Assembly: GCF_002321025.1 (NCBI RefSeq)
Contig: NZ_DCLL01000043.1
Coordinates: 1 to 23,084, forward strand
Origin: Acinetobacter lwoffii
GTDB taxonomy: Bacteria; Pseudomonadota; Gammaproteobacteria; Pseudomonadales; Moraxellaceae
DNA: 23,084 nucleotides
Direction of reading: 5' to 3'
Part shown: positions 1 to 7,451 of the stretch, piece after piece
Layout: each line of letters begins with the position of its first letter
How positions within the stretch are numbered: the stretch's first letter is position 1
Notes under the pieces: generated by a model
Databases searched by the model: none
What the model saw: the letters and a program-made list of their open reading frames with translations, nothing else
Told to the model about the DNA's origin: nothing
Position numbers and translations under genes: made by a program

Positions 1-39
1 TAACTGACTGGCATTACTCTAATGAGGGCTTTTTCTTTT

Positions 40-116
40 AAAAATCTTTTATCCTTTCACCCCCCTCTTTGTGTTTCTCCCAAAGGTAGAAAGAAAAGGT
101 TGGATGAAAGATTTTT
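40..116. repeat. Long imperfect inverted repeat just past the 3' end of the SCP2-domain gene
   Basis: The arms at 40-54 and 102-116 are complementary at 14 of 15 positions (A5-TCTTT core in the left arm) and enclose 47 bases. The loop has a second possible stem, CTTTG at 67-71 with CAAAG at 81-85. The element starts 4 bases beyond the stop codon of the minus-strand gene ending at 120, so it could form an RNA structure at the 3' end of that mRNA. It lacks the compact GC-rich stem plus U-run of an ordinary terminator. The plus-strand T-rich stretch at 29-39 may be the tail of a terminator for a gene left of the window. Confidence 0.4.
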
Positions 117-119
117 AAC

Positions 120-599
120 TTATTTACCAGTTTTCTCTTTAATAAACTGACGTGCCATTTTCACTTTTTCTTTGACCGGTTTTGGCAGTTTAGGCGGAAT
201 CATTTTCGCGACCTGGTTAAACCAGACCAGCAGACCAAAATCGCCTTCCATTTTAATCGTGCCACTTTGCATACCACTCATGAATGCAGTTGGATCACCT
301 TTAAGCAATGTTTTTACACCCTGTTCACTGTCAGCAAATTGCAGTACAAAATCAGCTTTTTCTGCATCACCTGAAACAGTATCGATATGACCATTATTCA
401 CAACGATCTGACGTGCCATTCCCTCATCTGTTCCGATTTGGATACGAAACTGGCGTTCATGTACCAATTCAATAAATTTCGGGCTAGTACGTGCTAACTG
501 CTTCATACGTAACGCAAGACCTGCGACCAGCAAATCAAGTGGATCAGTACTAAGGTCAACCAGAGGAAGTTTTAACACAGGAATGGACGACAGTTTCAT
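120..599 (-). CDS. SCP2 sterol-binding-domain protein
   Basis: This is a 159-residue soluble protein with no signal peptide or membrane segment. Residues of about 40-145 look like an SCP2 (sterol carrier protein 2) fold. The best marker is the C-terminal part of the domain, LKGDPTAFMSGMQSGTIKM followed by EGD, which matches the family pattern of a Gly-Asp-Pro turn, a helix, and a strand ending in EGD. SCP2 domains have a hydrophobic tunnel for lipids or acyl chains. Bacterial stand-alone members are poorly characterised, and some UbiJ-like relatives assist ubiquinone synthesis. The ligand cannot be told from the sequence. The ATG at 597-599 has only a weak upstream AGG and no good Shine-Dalgarno. 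The gene appears monocistronic. The lysine-rich C-terminus is typical of these small proteins. Confidence 0.8.
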   Translation of the reverse strand: MKLSSIPVLKLPLVDLSTDPLDLLVAGLALRMKQLARTSPKFIELVHERQFRIQIGTDEGMARQIVVNNGHIDTVSGDAEKADFVLQFADSEQGVKTLLKGDPTAFMSGMQSGTIKMEGDFGLLVWFNQVAKMIPPKLPKPVKEKVKMARQFIKEKTGK

Positions 600-695
600 G
601 GAGGATGCCTATTCTAATTGTACGAAAATTGACAAATATCCTAGCATAGTTCTGGGCTAGGTGGATTATGCAGTTTGTATCATATTTCCAAATTG

Positions 696-723
696 AAAAA
701 TGCACACATGGGTGCATTTTTTT
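696..723. terminator. Intrinsic terminator, probably bidirectional
   Basis: A 10-bp perfect stem (696-705 with 712-721) surrounds a 6-base loop. It is flanked by A5 on the left and T7 on the right, so it can work on either strand. It lies 18 bases beyond the stop codon of the minus-strand membrane protein gene and most likely ends that transcript. Confidence 0.75.
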
Positions 724-740
724 CATTGCAACTTGTAGAA

Positions 741-1076
741 TTAACGGCTTGAAAGCTGCTGCTGGTCGTCTTCATACACCGGCGTATGTTCGATGCAACG
801 GCGTTTTGCCAAAGCACGCTCAGCACGACGATCTTCACGCAACAACAGGCCAGTCACCACCATCATGACCGCAGTTAACGCGCTCAGATAACTATACGTC
901 ATTGGTAGCTCAAACCAAGTTTGAGTTCCTACACGAATCACCTCGATCAGGCCCCATACCAGCATCCCGGCCGCCATAAAGCTTAACCAGCGACGATAAG
1001 GCGAGAAGAACACAGCAAGCACAGCTACAGCGACTAAACTGAAGCCCACAATCGTTGCTAAATGCGCTGTTACCAT
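741..1076 (-). CDS. Small three-helix membrane protein of unknown function
   Basis: I do not recognise this family. The reading frame extends to an ATG at 1121, but the ATG at 1074-1076 is the better start because GGAGGGG lies 5 bases upstream of it. That gives 111 residues. Three hydrophobic segments are visible at about residues 4-24, 31-49 and 60-79. A charged C-terminal tail (Arg/Glu-rich at 80-93, then acidic and Gln-rich) is probably cytoplasmic. A conserved-looking SPYRRW turn sits between helices 1 and 2. There is no signal peptide cleavage motif or catalytic motif. It is followed by a strong hairpin terminator and preceded by a 414-base gap, so it is probably transcribed alone. Confidence 0.7.
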   Translation of the reverse strand: MVTAHLATIVGFSLVAVAVLAVFFSPYRRWLSFMAAGMLVWGLIEVIRVGTQTWFELPMTYSYLSALTAVMMVVTGLLLREDRRAERALAKRRCIEHTPVYEDDQQQLSSR

Positions 1077-1442
1077 ATAAACCCCTCCATCCAGATAGAT
1101 AGTTCCCGCTTGATATTGCAACGCTTCTATCTATTGAATTTCGTTAAATCAATAAAATGAAATCTGTTGATTTGTATCTCTATGCCTGCATTATGCTGAG
1201 TTTTTTGCATAAAAAAAGTCCTGTCATCCAGCCTAACGACATACTTTGTCGCGATATTATATTGTCATTACATTTTTTGCTTTTCACATTTTTGTGGATC
1301 AATGACTGCGCCAATGTTGGCGTGTCATTACAAAATTATCAGTAGTTTTTTTAAGTGAAAAAATTATTTTTCCGTTTAAGATGATCGATGTTTTTGTAGC
1401 CACATTTCAGCTATTCCTTATATCACTCAGATCATAAGCAAT
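1077..1442. other. Intergenic region with a 29-base dyad and a 10-bp direct repeat
   Basis: No convincing gene lies here; the only plus-strand frame (1157-1345) has no ribosome binding site and a random-looking product. Two structures stand out. One is a dyad at 1301-1329 with outer arms AATGAC/GTCATT and inner arms CGCCAA/TTGGCG around a TG centre, the inner and outer arms being separated by 2 bases on the left and 1 on the right. The other is a 10-bp direct repeat TGTCATTACA at 1263-1272 and 1323-1332, exactly 60 bases apart, whose second copy overlaps the right arm of the dyad. The region should also contain the promoter of the minus-strand membrane protein gene. Confidence 0.4.
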
Positions 1443-1469
1443 AAAAAACGCGACCCGGAGGTCGCGTTT
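1443..1469 (-). terminator. Intrinsic terminator of serB
   Basis: A perfect 10-bp stem with a GC-rich core (1446-1455 with 1460-1469) has a 4-base loop. An A6 run at 1443-1448 becomes a U-tract on the minus strand. It lies 21 bases downstream of the serB stop codon. Confidence 0.85.
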
Positions 1470-1490
1470 AAAATCAATCAAAGCCTGTAT

Positions 1491-2711
1491 TTATGCACGG
1501 TTCAGGTCTTTATCATGTACACCGAGCAGATACAGCACACCGTCCAGACCGACGCTAGAAATCGCCTGATTGGCATTTTGGCGTACTAGCGGCTTGGCAC
1601 GGAAAGCCACACCGAGTCCTGCAATGGAGAGCATTGGTAAGTCATTGGCGCCATCACCGACTGCAATGGTTTGTTCCAGGGAAATTCCCATCTCCTGGGC
1701 GATTTCACCGAGCAAGAGTGCTTTGCGTGCGCCATCGACGATATGGCCTTTGACTTCACCAGTGACCACGCCATCCTGCACATCGAGCGCATTGGCATGC
1801 ACTTCATCAATATCCAGTTTAGTTTGCAGATATTCCGCAAAATACTGAAAACCGCCAGAAAGAATTGCAGTACGGTAACCTAGTGCTTTTAAAGTCGAAA
1901 TCAGGCGTTCAGCTCCTTCGGTAATCGTCAGGCGCTCGGCAATTTTCGGAAGTACCGAAGCGTCCATGCCTTTTAACAAGGCGACACGTGCACGGAAGCT
2001 TTGCTGGAAGTCCAGCTCGCCTTGCATAGCACGTTCGGTAATTTCTGCGACCTGTTCACCAACACCGGCTTCAATTGCCAGTTCGTCAATAACTTCCTGC
2101 TCGATCAGGGTTGAGTCCATATCGAAGCAAACCAGACGACGGTTACGGCGATAAGCATTGTCTTCCTGCACCGCAACATCGACATTTAATTCATTGGACA
2201 GGCTCAAGCAGGCCGCACGCATGGCAGCTGCATCTAGCATTTGTCCACTTAAACCGAACTGGACACAGGCACGTTTTGGCCCTGCGCTCTGGCCATCTAA
2301 AATGGGGCGGCCAGACAGACGGGTCACGGTTTCAATATTAAAACCCTGGCCTGATACAATCTGGGTCACGGCTTGCAGATGAGAGGCATTTAATTCAGGG
2401 GCCAATGCCGTTACGATATAACGTGTGCGTCCACCCTCTTTGACCCACTGATCATATTCAGTCGCAGAGATCGGTTTAAAGCGCACAGTTAACCCGATAT
2501 CATGTGCTAGAATCAGGATCTCCTTCATGGCTAATGCTGTCGCTGTCTGGTCTTCAGAGGCTACAACAATACCTAAGGTTAACTGATTATGAATAACCGC
2601 TTGCCCTACATCTAAAATCTGTAGGGAATGGGCGGACAAAACCTGCATTAATCGTGTAAATTGATTGGGCTGGTCAGGTCCTAAGAATGATATAAGAATG
2701 ATTTCTCGCAT
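1491..2711 (-). CDS. serB: Phosphoserine phosphatase SerB with N-terminal ACT-type region
   Basis: SerB catalyses the last step of serine synthesis, hydrolysing O-phospho-L-serine to serine and phosphate. The HAD-family phosphatase half starts near residue 190. Motif I is DMDST (Asp197 nucleophile and Asp199), motif II is SGG at 285-287, the motif III lysine is probably Lys330, and motif IV is GDGANDLPM at 352-360 with the metal-binding aspartates. The first 180 or so residues look like two tandem ACT-like modules (residues 1-80 and about 95-180), as in the long SerB forms of Pseudomonas, Acinetobacter and mycobacteria, where they can bind amino acids. At 406 residues the length fits that class. 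The start ATG has only a weak GAG upstream. The gene is divergent from a Smp-like membrane protein 59 bases away, an arrangement also found in E. coli. Confidence 0.95.
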   Translation of the reverse strand: MREIILISFLGPDQPNQFTRLMQVLSAHSLQILDVGQAVIHNQLTLGIVVASEDQTATALAMKEILILAHDIGLTVRFKPISATEYDQWVKEGGRTRYIVTALAPELNASHLQAVTQIVSGQGFNIETVTRLSGRPILDGQSAGPKRACVQFGLSGQMLDAAAMRAACLSLSNELNVDVAVQEDNAYRRNRRLVCFDMDSTLIEQEVIDELAIEAGVGEQVAEITERAMQGELDFQQSFRARVALLKGMDASVLPKIAERLTITEGAERLISTLKALGYRTAILSGGFQYFAEYLQTKLDIDEVHANALDVQDGVVTGEVKGHIVDGARKALLLGEIAQEMGISLEQTIAVGDGANDLPMLSIAGLGVAFRAKPLVRQNANQAISSVGLDGVLYLLGVHDKDLNRA

Positions 2712-2714
2712 GAA

Positions 2715-2743
2715 TTGACTCGGGTCTGAGCTACAACTATTGT
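2715..2743 (+). promoter_or_regulatory. Candidate sigma-70 promoter for the Smp-like gene
   Basis: TTGACT at 2715-2720 and TATTGT at 2738-2743 are separated by 17 bases, the ideal spacing. Transcription would begin near 2750, about 20 bases before the TTG start at 2771. The whole promoter sits in the 59-base gap shared with serB. I saw no equally good promoter for serB on the other strand. Confidence 0.4.
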
Positions 2744-2770
2744 TAGAATCATAATCGAAATTGAACAGAA

Positions 2771-4042
2771 TTGCCTTGGAAGTTTACGTTGAATGCGCCT
2801 AGACAAGGGCTATTTGCTAGCCTATTAATTGTAAGTTTTGCTCTGCATACCTTTTTACTGGTATTGGCAACCACTCACCAACTGAATGAAAACCGTGCCA
2901 ATCAGGGACAGCTGATCACCAGTCAACTGGTGACAGAGAGCCTGTCTGAGCTTGAACCGCCCAACCGCGTTTCTCTGGCGTTGCTGGCAAATCGTTATGC
3001 CACCAATCCAAGTGTCGCTTCCATCCGGATTCTGGATGCGAAAGCTCAGGTTTTAGCCACTGGCGGACTGACCAAAACCCGCGAGGGTGAAGTTTTTGTC
3101 CGTGATGCGCTGCAAAATGAGAAAAAAGTCGGTGTGATTGAAATCACCCTGATTGAGCCAAGTATTGGTGAAATTCTGCGCACGCAATGGCTGGCAATTC
3201 TGTTCTCTTTCATCATTCATGGTCTGCTCTGGGTCGCTTATCGTGCCGTGGCACGTCCAAGCCGAACCGAATATCTGGCGCGCATCAATAACGAATCGCG
3301 ACTGAAATTCGAGATTCAGACCCTGACCCAGGCATTGGAACAGGAAAAGCATAATGCGGCACTGGCGATTGCCCAAGCCCAACAGGCAGTGAAAAACAAA
3401 GCCAAAGAAAAAGAACATAAGCCGGCGGTACTGGAGAGCGATAGCCTGAGCTTAAACATCCAGTTCTACGATCCAAAACAGTTACTGGATAGCGTGAATA
3501 AAACCGTTTCGGTGCCTTATTTCAATCTTTGCCAGATTTTTCTGAATAAAGCCACCGAACTCTGTGTGCAACGCTATAAGTTAAATAGTTCTGATATTTG
3601 TACCGTACATAAATTTGATGAAAAAGGTGCCACCATCAGTATCGCGGCAGACAAACCGAATGCCCTGGCCTGCCTGACCATGATCAGTGCTGTGTTCCAG
3701 CTGCTTTCGGAAGTCCTGTATAAACGCTATCGTGAAGAAAAACGTTTTGTGCTACAAACCCGCAGCGCGATTACTTCTAAAGTCGAGGAGATGCAGCTCA
3801 GCTCGGTACAGGCCGCTGAGCGCCTGACTCAGCATCTGGTCGCGAAAGAAAGTGCCTTACATGTACCGAACACCTTGCTGAAAGATGTGAGTGATCACTT
3901 CCAGCTGGTCAGCATGCCGAATCCAACCAATGTCCTGACCCGTCATGCTTTTGTGGTGAATGGGATGGATGCTGAAAGCGCCGAGCTGGCACAGACTTTT
4001 AGAACCGAAATTCTAAAATCCAAACAGTCCAAAGCCTCATAA
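2771..4042 (+). CDS. Smp/YtjB-like membrane protein with an extra cytoplasmic domain
   Basis: The protein has 423 residues from a TTG start; no in-frame ATG lies before the first hydrophobic helix, and the upstream purine stretch is a weak ribosome site. Helix 1 spans about residues 13-35 and helix 2 about 137-158, enclosing a periplasmic segment of about 100 residues. This N-terminal half resembles enterobacterial Smp/YtjB (SMP_2 family) in layout and in the block SIRILDAKAQVLATGG followed by VFVRDAL and VGVIEITL. E. coli Smp is also divergent from serB, which supports the assignment. After helix 2 comes a Gln/Ala/Lys-rich probable coiled coil (about 172-215), then a cytoplasmic domain of about 200 residues that I cannot assign. 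The E. coli protein, about half as long, lacks that domain. Function is unknown; a sensor-like or envelope-linked scaffold role is speculative. Confidence 0.7.
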   Translation: MPWKFTLNAPRQGLFASLLIVSFALHTFLLVLATTHQLNENRANQGQLITSQLVTESLSELEPPNRVSLALLANRYATNPSVASIRILDAKAQVLATGGLTKTREGEVFVRDALQNEKKVGVIEITLIEPSIGEILRTQWLAILFSFIIHGLLWVAYRAVARPSRTEYLARINNESRLKFEIQTLTQALEQEKHNAALAIAQAQQAVKNKAKEKEHKPAVLESDSLSLNIQFYDPKQLLDSVNKTVSVPYFNLCQIFLNKATELCVQRYKLNSSDICTVHKFDEKGATISIAADKPNALACLTMISAVFQLLSEVLYKRYREEKRFVLQTRSAITSKVEEMQLSSVQAAERLTQHLVAKESALHVPNTLLKDVSDHFQLVSMPNPTNVLTRHAFVVNGMDAESAELAQTFRTEILKSKQSKAS

Positions 4043-4063
4043 ATATCACTGAATATTGCAATT

Positions 4064-4093
4064 AAAAAAGCCGGATTCAATATCTGGCTTTTT
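4064..4093. terminator. Bidirectional terminator between the Smp-like gene and ppk1
   Basis: A 12-bp stem (4065-4076 with 4082-4093, one G-T pair) has a GC-rich core and a 5-base loop. It is flanked by A6 on the left and T5 on the right. It lies 22 bases after the plus-strand stop and 43 bases after the minus-strand ppk1 stop, so it can serve both convergent genes. Confidence 0.8.
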
Positions 4094-4136
4094 GATGGGT
4101 ACAAAACAAATACGCCAGCGTATCTTGGCCTACCCT

Positions 4137-6200
4137 TTAAATTTTTAACTGTTTTTGTTCCAGCAGATATTGCTGGGCATTATAAGGCTGGGCCGGATAC
4201 TGACAAGGGACTTTATGCCACTGACCATCGGCATCTAACTCCCATGCATTTTGACAATCTTTTAAATAACTGATCAGGCCATCTTTATAAATCCGTTTTT
4301 TCAGCTCTGGATCCAGCACCGGGAAACAGGTTTCAACCCTGGAAAACAGGTTGCGCCCCATCCAGTCGGCACTGGCACAATACAGTTTCTTGGCGCCGCC
4401 ATGCTCAAAATAATAGACCCGGGTATGTTCCAGGAAACGTCCTACGATTGAACGTACCCGAATATTTTCCGACATACCGGTAACTTGTGGAATCAGACAG
4501 CAGATTGAACGCACAATAAGGTCAATTTTTACCCCGGCCTGCGAAGCCTGATACAGGGCAGCAATTAATTGCGGTTCGGTAAGCGCATTCACCTTGATGA
4601 TGATCTGCGCGGCTTTGCCAGCCAGGGCAAATGTCTTTTCCTGTTCAATCAGTTTCAACAGTTCGCTATGCAGGGTAAACGGCGCATGTAGCAGAGCTTT
4701 CAGTTTGGCCATTTTCCCCATACCGGTCAGTTCCTGGAACATGCGGTGCACATCCTCACAGATATCCGGCTGTGTGGTCATCAGGCCGTAATCGGTGTAC
4801 ATGCGGGCATTACCGGCATGATAGTTTCCGGTACCCAAATGCGCATAACGCAGTAATTCCTGATTTTCACGCCGGACGATCAGAATCATTTTGGCATGGG
4901 TTTTATAACCCACGATGCCATAGACCACTACTGCACCTGCTTCTTGCAGGATATTGGCCACCATAATATTGGATTCTTCATCGAAACGCGCCCGCAGTTC
5001 AATCACGGCCGTGACTTCCTTGCCATTGCGTGCGGCTTCTGCCAGTACCTGAACAATTTCCGAATCCGGACCACTGCGGTACAGCGTCTGCTTGATCGCC
5101 AGCACCGCTGGATCCTTGGCCGCTTCGCGCAGCAAAGTAATCACTGGCTGGAATGAATCAAAAGGATGATGCAGCAGCACGTCCTGCGCCTTTAAAATTT
5201 CAAAAATACTTTTCTGTTTACGGAAAATTTTGGGAATCACCGGACTGAAATGCGGATACTTTAATTCCGGACGCTCAAAGCTGGTACTCAGACGGGACAA
5301 ATTGATCGGTCCATCAATCCGGTACAGTTCCTGTTCCGTCAGATCAAATTCATCTAGCAAATAATCGATGATGTTCTGTGGAGAGTCATTTTCAATTTCC
5401 AGACGTACTGCACGACCAAAGCGGCGCGAACACAGTTCGTCTTTTAAAGCCACTGCCAGATCATCGACATCTTCCGACAGTACCAGATCGGCATTGCGGG
5501 TGACCCGAAAGGCATAACATCCGGTCGCTTTCATGCCGGGAAACAAATCACTGATATGCTGCTGGATGATCGCAGTCAGAAAAATCTGGGTGGTATTGTT
5601 TCCGGTGACATCTTCCGGAATTTTAATCAGGCACGCTAAGGAACGTGGTGCTGGAACAATCGCCATCTCGATTTCACGGCCAAAGGCATCTTTACCTTCC
5701 AAGCTGATAATAAAGTTCAGACTTTTATTCACCAAACGTGGAAAAGGATGTGAAGGATCCAGACTGATCGGGGTCAATACCGGTTGCACTTCTTTGGCAA
5801 AAAAGGCTGCAATCCAGGCTTTATGTTTTTCCAGAAGATCCTGGTATTGAAGAAACTGAATACCCTGCGCCTGAAGTTCAGGCAGAATTGCATGATTCAG
5901 AACTTCATACTGTTTGTTAACTGTGGCATGAATGGACTGGGACAGTTGTTGTAGAATCAGCTCGGTGGGTACAGCATCAGGCGTCCGGGTAGTCGCATTC
6001 AGGTCTTGCTGTTTCATCAGCCCGGCAATCCTGATTTCAAAGAACTCATCCAGGTTACGGGAAAAAATAATCAGGAAGTTTAAGCGCTCTAAAATCGGTA
6101 AATTCGGATCGAGTGCTTGTGCCAAGACACGACGCTGAAATTCAAATAAGGAAAGTTCCCGATTAAAATAGGTCGCTGACGAATGCTGAAATTGTTCCAT
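4137..6200 (-). CDS. ppk1: Polyphosphate kinase PPK1
   Basis: PPK1 reversibly transfers the terminal phosphate of ATP onto growing polyphosphate. The protein has 687 residues, the normal length. It starts with the N-terminal domain motif YFNRELSLFEF at 11-21 and SRNLDEFFEIR at 47-57. The two histidines known to be essential in E. coli fall at the same numbers here: His435 in GYKTHAK (the autophosphorylated one) and His592 in FLEHTR. The block RYAHLGTGNYH at 451-461 and the C-terminal ETCFPVLDP are also intact, so the enzyme should be active. The ATG at 6198-6200 follows GAGAGGG at very close spacing. Upstream (6253-6286) is a candidate Pho box with a well placed -10 element, fitting phosphate-starvation control of ppk known in Acinetobacter. 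It converges on a shared terminator. Confidence 0.97.
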   Translation of the reverse strand: MEQFQHSSATYFNRELSLFEFQRRVLAQALDPNLPILERLNFLIIFSRNLDEFFEIRIAGLMKQQDLNATTRTPDAVPTELILQQLSQSIHATVNKQYEVLNHAILPELQAQGIQFLQYQDLLEKHKAWIAAFFAKEVQPVLTPISLDPSHPFPRLVNKSLNFIISLEGKDAFGREIEMAIVPAPRSLACLIKIPEDVTGNNTTQIFLTAIIQQHISDLFPGMKATGCYAFRVTRNADLVLSEDVDDLAVALKDELCSRRFGRAVRLEIENDSPQNIIDYLLDEFDLTEQELYRIDGPINLSRLSTSFERPELKYPHFSPVIPKIFRKQKSIFEILKAQDVLLHHPFDSFQPVITLLREAAKDPAVLAIKQTLYRSGPDSEIVQVLAEAARNGKEVTAVIELRARFDEESNIMVANILQEAGAVVVYGIVGYKTHAKMILIVRRENQELLRYAHLGTGNYHAGNARMYTDYGLMTTQPDICEDVHRMFQELTGMGKMAKLKALLHAPFTLHSELLKLIEQEKTFALAGKAAQIIIKVNALTEPQLIAALYQASQAGVKIDLIVRSICCLIPQVTGMSENIRVRSIVGRFLEHTRVYYFEHGGAKKLYCASADWMGRNLFSRVETCFPVLDPELKKRIYKDGLISYLKDCQNAWELDADGQWHKVPCQYPAQPYNAQQYLLEQKQLKI

Positions 6201-6252
6201 GCCCTCTCAATGCTGCTGATTACAGTCTGTTGTTTCACATCATTGAGGGGCG

Positions 6253-6286
6253 ATCTTAGGCAGACTTCATGACACTTATGTTACAA
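6253..6286 (-). promoter_or_regulatory. Candidate Pho box and -10 element of ppk1
   Basis: Read on the minus strand, 6286 to 6269 holds two 7-base units 11 bases apart, TTGTAAC and GTGTCAT. They match the PhoB half-site CTGTCAT at 4 and 6 of 7 positions and are separated by the AT-rich spacer ATAA. Ten bases further on is TAAGAT (6258-6253), a plausible -10 hexamer. PhoB-activated promoters usually have this arrangement, with the box replacing the -35 and ending about 10 bases before the -10. The start codon of ppk1 is 52 bases downstream of the -10. Confidence 0.5.
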
Positions 6287-6377
6287 AGCTCGATAAATCC
6301 ATATAAATTAATATTTTAATTTTTAAAATTATAAAAAATCATGCTCTGGCTTGTTGTGCGCTGTCATCAAACTGCAA

Positions 6378-7334
6378 TTAGGTGTCTGTTTTTTCAGTTT
6401 GTCTGGCAGCCCAATAAGTGGCTAAAGCTGGCCCTGAAATATTATGCCACAGACTGAAAATGGCACTTGGTAAAGCGGTAAGTGGTGATGCGGCAAAATG
6501 GGTTGCCGCCAAGGCCACACCCAGACCAGAATTCTGCATTCCCACTTCAATGGAGACTGCACGACAGTCTATTTCTGCCAAGTGAAATATACGGCTGGCC
6601 CAATAACCCAGTAAATAGCCCATACCATTGTGTAAGGCCACGATCCCTAAAATCATTAAACCGGACTCCAGAATCTGGGTTTTGCTGCCGGCAATAATCG
6701 CCGCGACAATTGCCACAATTGCAATCACAGAAATCAAGGGCATTACCTGAATATAGGCCGTGACTTTTTGCTTGAGTAGTGCCCGTACGACTAAGCCCAG
6801 AATAATCGGGAATAATACCACCTGTAAGATCGACACCAGCATCGACCAGGCATTGATCTCAATCCACTGACTAGCTAGCAGATAGAAAATGGCCGGGGTT
6901 AAAATGGGGGCTAGCAACGTCGAAACTGAAGTACAGGCAACAGACAAGGCGGTATTGCCCTTGGCCATATAGGTAATCACATTGGATGCGGTTCCACCCG
7001 GACAGCAACCCACCAAGATTACCCCGATCGCAATCTCTGCTGGCAGCTGGAACAGCTTGCACAGCAAAAAGGCCAAACCCGGCATCACCATAAACTGGGC
7101 GACGACGCCAATCGCTACTGCCTTCGGACTTTGCAGGACACTTTTAAAATCTCCGACGGTCATGGTCATGCCCATGCCGAACATGATGATGCCCAACATC
7201 CACGGAATATAAGCCCGTAACCAGACAAAAACTTCGGGGATCATCAAGGCAATGCCGGAAAAAAGTACGACCCATAAAGCAAAGGTTTTTTGGACAAATT
7301 GGCTAAACTGGAGCAAGGCTGACATGGGTTTCAT
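6378..7334 (-). CDS. BASS-family (bile acid:sodium symporter-like) transporter
   Basis: A roughly 318-residue polytopic membrane protein of the SBF/BASS family with about nine or ten hydrophobic helices. The diagnostic signatures are present: GCCPGGTASNVITYMAKGN in the first half and EVGMQNSGLGVALA in the second, which form the two sodium-coordinating crossover regions. Bacterial members of this subgroup (YocS/PanS type) move sodium with organic anions such as pantoate or ketoacids; the substrate here is unknown. The open frame begins at a GTG (7376), but the ATGs at 7334 and 7325 are likelier starts; neither has a strong Shine-Dalgarno. The gene lies 117 bases downstream of pncA on the same strand, so co-transcription is possible. 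The gap is AT-rich (a 14-base palindrome at 7395-7408) and could instead hold its own promoter. Confidence 0.85.
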   Translation of the reverse strand: MKPMSALLQFSQFVQKTFALWVVLFSGIALMIPEVFVWLRAYIPWMLGIIMFGMGMTMTVGDFKSVLQSPKAVAIGVVAQFMVMPGLAFLLCKLFQLPAEIAIGVILVGCCPGGTASNVITYMAKGNTALSVACTSVSTLLAPILTPAIFYLLASQWIEINAWSMLVSILQVVLFPIILGLVVRALLKQKVTAYIQVMPLISVIAIVAIVAAIIAGSKTQILESGLMILGIVALHNGMGYLLGYWASRIFHLAEIDCRAVSIEVGMQNSGLGVALAATHFAASPLTALPSAIFSLWHNISGPALATYWAARQTEKTDT

Positions 7335-7451
7335 CCAGATGACATTAAGGGAGAAAAAGTAAGATAAAACAGGCACCCGTTGACGCCTGAATTTTTATAT
7401 TTAAATATAAATAAGATCAAAGGAATATTTAAGTTCTATCCCTATTCAGCT

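Noticed and set aside
1157..1345. 62-codon plus-strand open frame in the serB-side intergenic region
   Set aside because: No ribosome binding site, no family resemblance, and composition typical of AT-rich spacer.
7370..7389. CAGGC/GCCTG inverted repeat between pncA and the BASS gene as a terminator
   Set aside because: Only 5 bp of stem with a 10-base loop and a broken T-run; too weak compared with the other terminators here.
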